Assembly: GCA_905213905.1 (NCBI GenBank)
Contig: CAJMKD010000036.1
Location: 1 to 22,386, forward strand
Length of the DNA: 22,386 bases
Reading direction: 5' to 3'
Origin: an uncultured Sutterella sp.
GTDB taxonomy: Bacteria > Pseudomonadota > Gammaproteobacteria > Burkholderiales > Burkholderiaceae_F
The translations under genes and the position numbers were made by a program. The first letter of the stretch is position 1. Every line of letters starts with the position of its first letter. Under the pieces are notes generated by a model. It did no database searches. It saw nothing but the letters and a program-made list of their open reading frames with translations, and was not told the DNA's origin. Positions 8,301 through 15,309 of this stretch are shown here, in pieces.

Positions 8301-9468
8301 AGACGGCGCATGGGGCGAACGGGACGGCTTCAGCGAAGATCAAGCCGGCCTATGCGAAGCGGACGCGCCTTCGGAAGAAGCCGCTGCGGCAATCGCCGAA
8401 TACCTGCCGGGTGAAAGCGCAGACCTGTCCGAAAGCGGCAGCGCCGATTCGGACGTAATCGCGGAGTACATCCCCGACCTGCCTCTGCCGGATGCTGAAG
8501 ATGAAGACAATGATTCGTCCGAAGCTGACAGTCAGGACAGTCAGGATAGTCAAAACATCCGAAACGGTCAGGACGGGCAGGACTGTCAGGACAAGCAACA
8601 AGTTCAACCGGCTGAACTTGTTCAACCAGTACAACCAGTTCAACGTGTTCAACCGGCGCTTTCTGTCGGCAAAAGAAAAACCGGTTCAAGGGAAAGCACT
8701 AAGCCGAACGCAGAAAAGAAGGCTGCTTTTGCACCCCTAGTCGGGCAACAGCGTACAGGCGATCCGCATACTTCATCAGCAAAGGCGACGGCTTTTCCGT
8801 CCGAGGCGCACCGGAACGAACCGGCGAAAACCGCCGAGTCTTCTTCTCCTGACAAGGAAAAAGGCCGCAGGCCGAATGCTGCTTTTGCAGCGGGTGATGC
8901 CTCCGGGAGAGAAAGCGCAGTTCGGAACGAAGCGCCCTCTTCTTCGGCTGGCATGCCGGAGAACGAATTCAGCGCGCTGCTGATGCCGGACAGCCGCTTT
9001 ACCGGTCCGAGCGGCAAGCGCCGCAGCGCGAAGCGCTCGGGATCGACGTCAGCGCGTTCGGCTGAAGCTTCTCCTTTTGGTCCGGCCGGAACGCCGTGCG
9101 TTCATCCGGAGGATTTCCTTCCGAATACCTCCGGAAAAAGGAAGCGCGGCAGGACGGTGAATGCGGGGGAAAACGCGGCGAAGCCGAAGCCCGTCAGCAA
9201 AGAGCTTCGGCTCAAGGCGATGTTTGAAGAGATGAAGCGGCAGATGACGGCAGGCGAAGGCCCCTGGATTACGGAGCCGATTCTGCCCGACAAGCTCGGG
9301 GTACGGACAAGCGCGGACGGATTCATCAAGGCGGCGGAGAAGGACGGGATTCCGCAGTTCCTCATCGGCACGGTGATCCTCGGCTATCAGCCGCCGCCCA
9401 TTCTGGCCTGGGATCCGGACCGGCGGGAATTCATTTTGAAGAACCGGCCGATGCCGCGGAGCGCTTAG
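5350..9468 (+). CDS. traI: TraI, MobH-family relaxase with expanded linker
   Basis: This 1372-aa protein is the DNA-nicking relaxase of conjugation. Residues 111-124 (QYDHHMGTGGLFGH) and 168-172 (HDIGK) give the MobH/TraI_2 signature with its HD-type metal site. A CPIC pair lies at 390-393. The last about 80 residues (GPWITEPILPDKLGVRT onward) match the TraI_2 C-terminal domain. SXT TraI is near 716 aa. Here the two conserved ends are separated by about 800 residues of acidic, Ala/Ser/Pro-rich low-complexity sequence with internal repeats (SQD/GQD and VQPV runs, three ATDAQ copies, YLPGE copies) and one very AT-rich patch at 7020-7115. The start is GTG 5350 with AAAGAGGA about 9 bases upstream; the next in-frame candidates would cut into the conserved domain. 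traD follows after 62 bases. Confidence 0.92.
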   Translation: MSLLDSLLRRFKTGKSPQKTAAVSQPGEKDAPYRTMRELPEKSLNSVPEARWPPFPRAVEAVSSRAIVDSQADLIRSLCRVTPLSEKEIDDFLLPCIVSLAEFVHLLPASQYDHHMGTGGLFGHSLEVAYYAVNGAKSRIFDVTESPEKAHLNRSRWILAAALCGLVHDIGKAVTDMVVTSESDQAVWYPRQETLAHWLRRKSLSSYYVSWKQNRENNRHQAASVEYAHEIIPQATYSFLSAAGNTRIEQEIRDAVLNSAASKGHPLCELLAMADVYSCKVDKERRKGIDPKSFYVSSPVAESVVDGLRDLIKDGTWKVNEPGGRVFVTTRGCFIVWTNLDDLINRLVAKDIKAVPREPNVLADVLIDHNVAVPPPEELTTTEGRYWSICPICSANGFLTTLRIDDAKRLYASGIPPFPIVAMVRGMELSEDEKASWIAKNGSLPVVKKPEEAAAEDAYIAGLMADAELDAGSDQTAEDDEVYRWLGLMPAEEIPDDEDEDAADALAAEVPDYLLAAPPPDLQDYAASIRAHASVKETKDAQSTAEFKNTTPSTSSDASITDSNKQYQLYNNHNNDYVIYKKDKSNDAHIGDSFLGLMPGGAKAAKKIKTAERTREERNEPKLGNADDKRQNQPGNLPAAPQKAAETAAGATDAQLTREKSDVLTSLGNLGELKDAAAVSVQYRDSKDAKNSFRNFIESAMPKRTNILATIRLDRKTRGNPDAPASEADLPDRSEPVLKAAGQKSSAGETSGKVQPVEHSASVADMAASEAEAKVAVKGRATESAADPKSRSGRDFQNSATDAQQQRHVQQKPVRLQSEADAVKAGYLPGEAYFLPEEIFPKSAVPAPWDPNSPLLPKSDGSCVPAVGTTTNAGTNAENSTVASNVNSRSEQINTTVEQEVKPKIEASECATDAQHQPQFVPAFPDEGFKDEPFSAENPEFEEDIRVGRAPDVVSQELPMSVPPPSPEDLAAYAESGANAGDGEDGAWGERDGFSEDQAGLCEADAPSEEAAAAIAEYLPGESADLSESGSADSDVIAEYIPDLPLPDAEDEDNDSSEADSQDSQDSQNIRNGQDGQDCQDKQQVQPAELVQPVQPVQRVQPALSVGKRKTGSRESTKPNAEKKAAFAPLVGQQRTGDPHTSSAKATAFPSEAHRNEPAKTAESSSPDKEKGRRPNAAFAAGDASGRESAVRNEAPSSSAGMPENEFSALLMPDSRFTGPSGKRRSAKRSGSTSARSAEASPFGPAGTPCVHPEDFLPNTSGKRKRGRTVNAGENAAKPKPVSKELRLKAMFEEMKRQMTAGEGPWITEPILPDKLGVRTSADGFIKAAEKDGIPQFLIGTVILGYQPPPILAWDPDRREFILKNRPMPRSA
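7300..8095 (+). repeat. Three copies of a 16-bp repeat inside traI
   Basis: GCGACAGATGCGCAAC occurs identically at 7300-7315, 7747-7762 and 8080-8095, each time in the same reading frame and encoding ATDAQ. DNA-level identity in an otherwise freely drifting linker suggests recent copying or a conserved DNA site. Confidence 0.75.
7609..7624. repeat. Dispersed palindrome, copy 1 (inside traI)
   Basis: GTTCAACCGGTTGAAC is a perfect 16-bp palindrome and reads VQPVE in the traI frame. A degenerate copy (GTTCAGCCGGTGAAAC) lies just upstream at 7583-7598. Confidence 0.85.
8529..8592 (+). repeat. Short tandem repeats coding SQD/GQD in traI
   Basis: Degenerate copies of a 9-base unit based on CAGGACAGT encode the SQDSQDSQN...GQDGQDCQD stretch. 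The pattern is that of slippage in an unconstrained linker. Confidence 0.7.
8601..8660. repeat. Dispersed palindrome, copy 2, with half-site array (inside traI)
   Basis: AGTTCAACCGGCTGAACT at 8601-8618 has one G-T mismatch across the centre. It is followed by a run of half-sites (TTCAACCAG, ACAACCAG, TTCAACGTG, TTCAACCGG) that gives the VQP repeats of the TraI linker. It looks like local duplication of the palindrome's half-site. Confidence 0.75.
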
Positions 9469-9530
9469 AGCGCAGCTAACGAAGCTGACATCAGAAAAGA
9501 AAGCGAAAAGATTGGAATTGAGGCTCGGAT

Positions 9531-12500
9531 ATGAAGAACACGATCAGCGCCGCCGATTATGAAAATGCGTGGCGGCCTAATTTTGAAATGAAGGCGGCCT
9601 GCTGGTGGGGCGCAGGTGCATTGGGCTATGCGGTCTATGCGGCGATCGGCGACTTTCCTTCGGGACCGCTTTTGTGGATGGCGGGCGGCTGCGCAGCGCT
9701 CGCAGCGAAGTCCCTGGTGCCGGGGTTGAGGCTCATGCGCACGCAGCTGCGCCTGGTCGGAAAGCCGCCGGCGACGGCTACCTTTGACGAGCTTCGCAAG
9801 ATCTGCAGCGATCCGGCGCACAGCAATGACATGTGGCTCGGCAGAGGCTTTCTCTGGCAGCCGCGGCACACGCAGAAGATTTACGACATTCTGCGCATCA
9901 ACTATCAGGAGACGGAAGAATCGGTGCTGGGCGGCGCAAGAAAGCTGCTCTTTCTGAAGCACCATCCGGATCTCATTCTGCATCCGCTGGAAGCCCGACG
10001 CCGCTTTGAAGAGGAAGACAAATCCATCCGGAAAAAGGGACAGACCTGGATACACGGCGTGGGCGAGAAAGAGGATAACCTCTTCCAGCCCCTCTCGCAT
10101 TCGGAAGGGCACACGCTCATCATCGGAACGACCGGCTCGGGAAAGGCGCAGCCCCTTACTGCAAAGGTGCTGACGCCGACAGGCTGGCGAAGAATGGGCG
10201 ACCTCGCGCAAGGCGACTTCGTGCTCAACTGGCGCGGCGAACCCTTCAAAGTGGCCGGCATTTACGACCGCGGCGTCCGCGAGGTCTGGCGCATCCGCAC
10301 GGCCGACGAACGGCAGACGGAAGCCTGTGAAGAACACCTTTGGACCGCGTGGGTCACTGCGCCGGAGAATGTCCGGCGCACGCCCGAAGGCCGGTCGCCC
10401 GCGCTTGCTTCGCTGCTTGACCCGGACGGACGAAGCGGGATGCGCGAACACATGAAGCGCTGCGGCGTTCCGAACGTGCGTCCGAATCCGAACGGCCGCA
10501 AAGCCGTTCTGCTTACGACCCGCATGGTGAACGCCTTTCTGCACATGGGCTGGCGGGTGGAAATCCCCGCGTACGCACCGGACATGATGCGCGTTTCGGA
10601 TGGCGAGCTCTTTTGCGGGGAGGCAACGGAAGCCTTTCTCGACGGCCTCGAGCAGTGGTTCGAGCCGGACGAACTTGCCGCTGCGGCCTATTGGCTGACG
10701 GGCGCGAAAGAAGTCGGCCGCGGCGATGCGGCCTTTGAAGACGCCTGGGCGCGCTTTCGCAGACGACTGCCTCTCGCTGCCGGCCCGCAGGCTTTGGATG
10801 CAGAGCCAGGAGAGAACCCGGAGAGTCCTGAGAGCCCGGCCGACAGCGCTGACGCAGAAGCGCAGTCCGGACCGGACGATCCTTTTGACCCGGCGGATCT
10901 GCTGCTTCTCAATATCGAGTCCCGGCGCGTGCTGGTGCGGATGATGATGGCAATTGCAGCGGGACGTCATCCGGAAGCCGAATATAAGCTCGGCATCGAG
11001 CGCTGCGAGCGGCTGAAGGAAGCCTGGGCCGCGCAGCGCAAGACGACGCCGAAGGTGAAGCTCGGACCGGACGGCGAACCTCTTTATTCATATGCTCGCG
11101 AGGACGCTGCGGAAGCCGTTCTCCGGATGTACCGTTGTCCGGCCCCGCAGAGCCGCCGAACCGTCTGGATCCCCCTCCGACAGGAAGCCGGGCCGTTGCC
11201 GGTCCGTTCCGAAAAGACGCCGATGCTGAGCATGGCCGGAACGAAGGACGTCTGCTCGCCAGAACCCGACATCATTTCCCTTGCAAAGGAACTGATGCGT
11301 TCGGTGGGCATAGCCTGCGGCTTTGAGCCGGTGAACGGGCGCGGCATCTGGGCCGCGCAGTCCGAAGACGACCGGCTGGCCTTCCCGATCGGATCGCTCT
11401 GGGGGAACCTCATCACGGAAGAAGATTTCGACGCGGCGGACGCCTTCAACGGCTCGTTCTTCCGCAGCGACGTGCTGCCGCTTGCGCGGGTGCGGATTGT
11501 CAGCGCGGAGCCGACCGGCAATGCCGTTCCGATGCGCTGCATCCGGCTGGCGGACGAAATGCGGAGCGACGCGCTCTACGTCACGGATGACTACATCGTC
11601 ACCCACAACACGCGCTGCTTCGATCTCCTCATCAGTCAGGCGATCATTCGCGGCGAAAGCGTGATCATCATCGATCCGAAGGGGGACAACGATCTGCGGC
11701 AGAAAGCGGAGCGCGCCTGCCGTGAGCTCGGCCGTCCCGAAGCCTTCATCAACTTCCACCCTGCCAGACCCGAAGAGTCCGTGCGCATCAATCTGCTTGC
11801 GAACTACACGCGTCCCACCGAGATTGCCTCGCGAATTGCGGCGCTCCTGCCCTCGCAGGGGCCGAGCGATCCCTTCAAGAGCTTCAGCTGGGGCGCACTC
11901 AACACCATTTGCGGCGGTTTGTGTCTTGCTTATAAAAAGCCGACGCTTCTCACGCTTCGACATTATCTCGAAGGGAGTCCCGAAAAGATGATGCTCGAGG
12001 GATTCGAAGCGTACATCCGAAGCTTCTACGGCGAGAAAGCAGGCGAAGCGATCATCATGCGCCGCTACGAGAATCTCAGGAAGGATACGCTTTCGGCGCG
12101 CGTCAACGCGCTCATTGAGGAGTACCAGGAGAACTGCACGCCGAGCCCTGAAGTCGACTCGCTTATTTCACTGCGCGATCACGATAAAGAGCATTTCAGC
12201 AAGATGATCACGTCGCTCCTTCCGACGCTGATGCAGCTCACTTCCGGCCAGCTCGGCAAGATGCTCTCCCCGTCCGAAGACGAACTCGAGAATTTGAGCG
12301 AAGAGTTTTTCGACACCGGATCCTTCATCGATAAGAACGCCGTCGTTTATCTCGGCCTCGATACCCTCTCCGACGGCATGGTCGGCTCCGCCATCGGATC
12401 CCTCATGCTTGCGGACCTCACCTCCGCCGCCGGCTCCCGATACAACTTCGAGGGCGGCGGTGCAAGAACCGTGAACGTCTTCGTCGACGAAGCAGCAGAA

Positions 12501-12941
12501 GTCGTCAACGATTCCTTTATCCAGCTGCTCAACAAGGGCCGCGGCGCAAAGATCCGGCTTTTTGTCGCAACGCAGACGATTGCCGACTTTGCCGCGCGTC
12601 TCGGGAGCAGGGAAAAAGCCACCCAGGTCCTCGGCAATTTGAATCAGTCGTTGTGCCTGCGGTGCATCGACCAGGACACGCAGAAGTACGTCGCAAGCCG
12701 ATTTCCGAAGACGCGCGTCCGGTCCGTCGCCGTAGACCAGGCCTACTCCACCGACGCAGACGACATTGCGGCCGAATCGGCGAGCGGCTTACCGAAACGG
12801 AGACGCCGCTCATCATGCCGGAAATTCTCGGCATGCTCCCCGACCTCGAGTACATCGCCTCGCTTTCGGGCGGCCGTTGCGTCAAGGGGCGTTTCCCGCT
12901 GCTGCTCAAGGATGCGTCCGAATTCAGACGGTAGCGGATGA
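9531..12941 (+). CDS. traD: TraD coupling ATPase, split by an intein and frameshifted at its 3' end
   Basis: This is the type IV coupling protein that delivers the TraI-DNA complex to the secretion channel. The 1136-codon frame has two membrane segments near the N terminus (about 25-65). Walker A GTTGSGK|T is broken after K205 by an intein (residues 206-693) and resumes at T694. VIIIDPKGDND follows, then Walker B VFVDEAAEV at 983-991 and the VATQT motif. Mature extein would be about 648 aa. Near 12760-12785 the frame loses the family sequence and runs into an Arg/Ser-rich tail ending at 12941. The conserved C terminus (IGERLTETETPLIMPEILGM onward) continues in the -1 frame to 12934. A one-base deletion, sequencing error or unusual recoding would explain this. 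The start ATG 9531 lies 62 bases after traI. Family identity is firm; whether an intact protein is made is not. Confidence 0.9.
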   Translation: MKNTISAADYENAWRPNFEMKAACWWGAGALGYAVYAAIGDFPSGPLLWMAGGCAALAAKSLVPGLRLMRTQLRLVGKPPATATFDELRKICSDPAHSNDMWLGRGFLWQPRHTQKIYDILRINYQETEESVLGGARKLLFLKHHPDLILHPLEARRRFEEEDKSIRKKGQTWIHGVGEKEDNLFQPLSHSEGHTLIIGTTGSGKAQPLTAKVLTPTGWRRMGDLAQGDFVLNWRGEPFKVAGIYDRGVREVWRIRTADERQTEACEEHLWTAWVTAPENVRRTPEGRSPALASLLDPDGRSGMREHMKRCGVPNVRPNPNGRKAVLLTTRMVNAFLHMGWRVEIPAYAPDMMRVSDGELFCGEATEAFLDGLEQWFEPDELAAAAYWLTGAKEVGRGDAAFEDAWARFRRRLPLAAGPQALDAEPGENPESPESPADSADAEAQSGPDDPFDPADLLLLNIESRRVLVRMMMAIAAGRHPEAEYKLGIERCERLKEAWAAQRKTTPKVKLGPDGEPLYSYAREDAAEAVLRMYRCPAPQSRRTVWIPLRQEAGPLPVRSEKTPMLSMAGTKDVCSPEPDIISLAKELMRSVGIACGFEPVNGRGIWAAQSEDDRLAFPIGSLWGNLITEEDFDAADAFNGSFFRSDVLPLARVRIVSAEPTGNAVPMRCIRLADEMRSDALYVTDDYIVTHNTRCFDLLISQAIIRGESVIIIDPKGDNDLRQKAERACRELGRPEAFINFHPARPEESVRINLLANYTRPTEIASRIAALLPSQGPSDPFKSFSWGALNTICGGLCLAYKKPTLLTLRHYLEGSPEKMMLEGFEAYIRSFYGEKAGEAIIMRRYENLRKDTLSARVNALIEEYQENCTPSPEVDSLISLRDHDKEHFSKMITSLLPTLMQLTSGQLGKMLSPSEDELENLSEEFFDTGSFIDKNAVVYLGLDTLSDGMVGSAIGSLMLADLTSAAGSRYNFEGGGARTVNVFVDEAAEVVNDSFIQLLNKGRGAKIRLFVATQTIADFAARLGSREKATQVLGNLNQSLCLRCIDQDTQKYVASRFPKTRVRSVAVDQAYSTDADDIAAESASGLPKRRRRSSCRKFSACSPTSSTSPRFRAAVASRGVSRCCSRMRPNSDGSG
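10146..11609 (+). other. Class 3-type intein inserted in the TraD Walker A motif
   Basis: Residues 206-693 of the traD frame (488 aa) form an in-frame protein-splicing element. Block A is AQPLTAKVLTPTGWRRMGDL, so residue 1 is Ala, not Cys or Ser. Block B contains CEEHLW (His269, Trp271). Block F contains the Cys of MRCIRLAD (Cys670). Block G is VTHN followed by Thr694 as the +1 residue, with Thr691 before His692. Ala1 plus the Trp-Cys-Thr triplet defines class 3 inteins. Removing it restores GTTGSGKT. The length leaves room for a homing endonuclease, but I see no clean LAGLIDADG or HNH motif. The middle contains a Pro/Ser/Asp-rich filler (ESPESPADSADAEA), so any endonuclease is probably decayed. 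Confidence 0.88.
12773..12934 (+). pseudogene. traD: Out-of-frame C terminus of TraD
   Basis: From about 12773 to the TAG at 12932-12934 the -1 frame reads RIGERLTETETPLIMPEILG and on to SLSGGRCVKGRFPLLLKD, which is the normal ending of MobH-type TraD proteins. The main frame over the same bases is Arg/Ser-rich junk. No classical slippery heptamer is visible at the junction (ATTGCGGCCGAATCGGCGAG), so a deletion or base-calling error is more likely than programmed frameshifting. Confidence 0.75.
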
Positions 12942-12981
12942 AAAGTTTCACCGGCGGCAGGCGCATCGATAACGCCCTGAA

Positions 12982-13005
12982 AAAAGTTCAACCGGTTGAA
13001 CTTTT
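12982..13005. terminator. Dispersed palindrome, copy 3 (after traD), terminator-like
   Basis: AGTTCAACCGGTTGAACT at 12985-13002 is flanked by As on the left and Ts on the right. This gives a 10-bp stem with CCGG loop and a T run in both directions, about 45 bases after the traD stop. Half-sites (GTTGAACC) follow at 13017 and 13037. Confidence 0.6.
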
Positions 13006-13551
13006 GGAGCAGGCCAGTTGAACCGTGCTGACACGTGTTGAACCGCGTTCTGTCATCCGGCCTTTCGGTCCCCAGGTTCCTGATGCAAGACCGACCAGGG
13101 CCCGGCGGAAAAGAAGACGGATCAGTACGAAGCGGACTGTGCAAATAGAGATGAACGAAAGGGAAGAAATGCAAGTTCGAAGAGATTTGCGAATCAGTCT
13201 GAAGCGGCAAAAGAGACTGAAGAGGCTGAAGACGCAGGAGAAGCTGGAGAAGCGGCTCCCCAGGTCAAGCCGGGACTGCCGGTTCAACCGCCCTCCCCGC
13301 TGTCGTTCGCTCCGGTCCGAGAGAGCCGTGGAAGCCATGGCAGTCGCGGAGGTCATGGCGTCCATGGCGGCCAGGCATCCGTGTCATCTATGGAAGACGT
13401 CCATTTCTCTATTCCTGCGGCAGCGGACAGCTGCTGTCCGAGACGGATCGCCCTCTCTGTACCTGACGCGCTGGCCGGCTGCTGTGAAGATCTGGCAGCA
13501 GAAATGTCAGACGACAACAACTCAGGCGTGGCGAAACGCCGAAGAAGTCGA

Positions 13552-13577
13552 AAAAAGTTCAGCCGGTTGAACTTTTT
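13552..13577. terminator. Dispersed palindrome, copy 4, terminator-like
   Basis: GTTCAGCCGGTTGAAC is flanked by AAAAA and TTTTT. The stem has one G-U pair when read as RNA. It overlaps the last codons of the remnant frame and lies about 145 bases before the next gene. A half-site with T run (GATGAACTTTTTC) follows at 13595. Confidence 0.6.
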
Positions 13578-13719
13578 CGGCCGGTTTATCCGGGGATGAA
13601 CTTTTTCCGACCGCAGATCTGAGACAGGAACGAACGAATCGAACCAAACGACCGGGGCTGATCGAAACAACGAAATAAAAAGCCACGCAATCACAAAGAC
13701 CAACCAAAGGGGAAAAATC

Positions 13720-15306
13720 ATGATGAAACCGCAGCAGAGAGCAGAAGAAGCAGAAAAAGCAGAAAGAGCACAAGATGCAGATGAAGCGTTGCGTCAGACT
13801 GCCGGAACAACAAAAAGAGGAGAGAGAAGAACGAGGCCTGCGTCAGCAGAAGCAACACCCGAGACCGATGACGCGACCGCCAACCTGTCCAAGGCGTCGA
13901 CACCGTCCAAAGCCTTTCTCATCGTCCGCCGTCAAAAGAAGACCGCTCGGGTGAAAGACGGCGCTGGGGCTTCCAATTCTTCCAATTCTTCCAATTCTTC
14001 CAAGAATTCCGAAGACCCCGCTCTCCCCTGCCCTTCTCCTTCTCCCATTCCGCCTCGGACCGCGTCGTCCTGTTCGGACAGCGGCCGCGTCGGAAGGACT
14101 GAAAGGGTGGAAAGAGTTGAAAAGGTTGAAAGGGTTGTAAAGGTTTGCGGGATTGACGGGGGTGATGACAGTGACGCCGGTCCGAAAAAGCGGCAGACGC
14201 AGACGCCGCTGTCCGCAGCGAACGGCGTCTCGCTCATTCATCACCGCAGCCGGCGGAACGTTGCCGCCTCTGAGCGCGCGGATGCTTTGTCGGCGGTGAA
14301 TCCGCAGGCCTCAATTTCCACCGAAAGCGCCATTTCATCGCCTGACAAGGAAAAAGCGGACCGCGAAGCGGGCTGCGGAATTTCATCCGATGTCGAGTTG
14401 GAGATCCGGTCAGAAATGAAGGCGCGTATCGGACGGAAGGCTGCCGCTGCGGGGCTGGCTTCACGTGAAACACCCGTGCCGCAGGAAGAAGCCGCAAGTG
14501 CCGTCAAAGTCAAAAGAAAGCGCAGAACTGCAGCCGACCGAACCGCGTCGGAAGCAGATTCCGGCGACTATCGCTTCGGGGACGATGTATTGACGCAGCG
14601 AGAGATCGGAGCAATCCTGCGGCACAACTGCACGCCGACGCGCGACGAGCTCGGCGAACCCATTCGAAACAGAGAAGCGGCAGACCGCGACTATTACATC
14701 GGCCGGGACGCTGCTGAAGCAGATACGGACGAAGCGCTTCGCGCGATCGCAAGAAAGCACGGCGCAACCTGGGGATGCGTCGTCTGGAACAAAGCGCGCG
14801 TCGGCTGCGAATACGCGGACTATGCCGCGGCGGAATGGCTGAGCCTCGGCGCGCTCTTCGAAAACTATGCGGAGAGCTTGAAAAGCTACTTGACGACGAA
14901 GGAGATCATCAACTCAATCCAGTCCCTCTGCACGCGGTACTTCCGAGCCGTGCATGGTCCGATTGAAGTGCCGGACATGATGCGGCTGCAGCTTTTCGTC
15001 TTTGAAATCGCGGAAAGGGCGCTTGATGTGCCGGCATTTCGCTCAACCATGTGCCTCAATGCCATTTCGGTCAAGCACCCGGACGTCGTCGACGCGGTTC
15101 TCGAGATGATTCTGCCGAAGAATCTGCGCGAAGTCCTCCGTGAGTGCGATCCGGTCAGGCCGAGCGCCTACTGGCGGGAAGGCACGGAACCTGAACAGGC
15201 AGTGATCGATGAGCTGCGCACATTCTGGAAGAGCATCGCCATGCCAGGACCGGCGCAGATGGAGTCGGCTTCGCCGGCAGATCCCGCCGCCGGGGCGAGG
15301 AGATGA
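13720..15306 (+). CDS. Hypothetical transfer-operon protein with disordered N-terminal half
   Basis: The product is 528 aa and not recognised. It starts at ATG 13720 with AAAGGGG upstream and ends one base before the DUF4400 gene's ribosome site. Residues 1 to about 285 are low complexity: a charged Glu/Ala/Lys start, an SNSSNSSNSS repeat coded by tandem TTCCAATTC units, and a VERVEKVERVVKV repeat. An SSPDKEK segment is also present in the TraI linker. Residues about 285-515 look folded and mostly helical (EIGAILRHNCTPTRDELGEP, GATWGCVVWNKARVGCEYAD, VLEMILPKNLREVLRECDP), with no catalytic motif I can name. Its place between traD and the DUF4400 gene suggests a role in DNA transfer, but this is only context. 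No membrane segment or signal peptide. Confidence 0.75.
   Translation: MMKPQQRAEEAEKAERAQDADEALRQTAGTTKRGERRTRPASAEATPETDDATANLSKASTPSKAFLIVRRQKKTARVKDGAGASNSSNSSNSSKNSEDPALPCPSPSPIPPRTASSCSDSGRVGRTERVERVEKVERVVKVCGIDGGDDSDAGPKKRQTQTPLSAANGVSLIHHRSRRNVAASERADALSAVNPQASISTESAISSPDKEKADREAGCGISSDVELEIRSEMKARIGRKAAAAGLASRETPVPQEEAASAVKVKRKRRTAADRTASEADSGDYRFGDDVLTQREIGAILRHNCTPTRDELGEPIRNREAADRDYYIGRDAAEADTDEALRAIARKHGATWGCVVWNKARVGCEYADYAAAEWLSLGALFENYAESLKSYLTTKEIINSIQSLCTRYFRAVHGPIEVPDMMRLQLFVFEIAERALDVPAFRSTMCLNAISVKHPDVVDAVLEMILPKNLREVLRECDPVRPSAYWREGTEPEQAVIDELRTFWKSIAMPGPAQMESASPADPAAGARR
13971..14008 (+). repeat. Tandem 9-bp repeat in the 528-aa gene
   Basis: TTCCAATTC is repeated three times without interruption (13971-13997), followed by a degenerate fourth copy, and encodes (SNS)n. 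It is a slippage-prone tract in the disordered half; each unit is three codons, so changes in copy number keep the frame. Confidence 0.8.
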
Positions 15307-15309
15307 GCC

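Larger units (their letters stand above)
12938..13599 (+). pseudogene. Possible decayed small gene between traD and the next gene
   Basis: ATG 12938 starts a protein-like frame (MKSFTGGRRIDNALKKVQPV...) that stops at a TGA at 13019-13021. After that, frame +1 is open from 13087 to 13599 with an acidic, Pro/Gly-rich composition (DAGEAGEAAPQVKPGLPVQP) but no start codon until GTG 13381. A 181-codon Arg-rich frame over the same bases (13025-13570) looks less protein-like. The pieces could be one gene broken by a stop and a frameshift, or expanded low-complexity spacer like the linker of TraI. No family recognised. Confidence 0.3.

Noticed and set aside
9465..10970. 501-aa minus-strand ORF
   Set aside because: Antisense shadow of traD and its intein in GC-rich DNA.
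12760..12800. Programmed -1 frameshift in traD
   Set aside because: No X-XXY-YYZ slippery heptamer and no obvious downstream pseudoknot; a deletion or sequencing error is simpler.
12653..12934. Separate small gene at the end of traD
   Set aside because: Its second half is the displaced C terminus of TraD and its first half is a shadow of traD.
13025..13570. 181-aa Arg-rich protein from a GTG start
   Set aside because: Composition is not protein-like, there is no good ribosome site, and another frame over the same bases looks more plausible.
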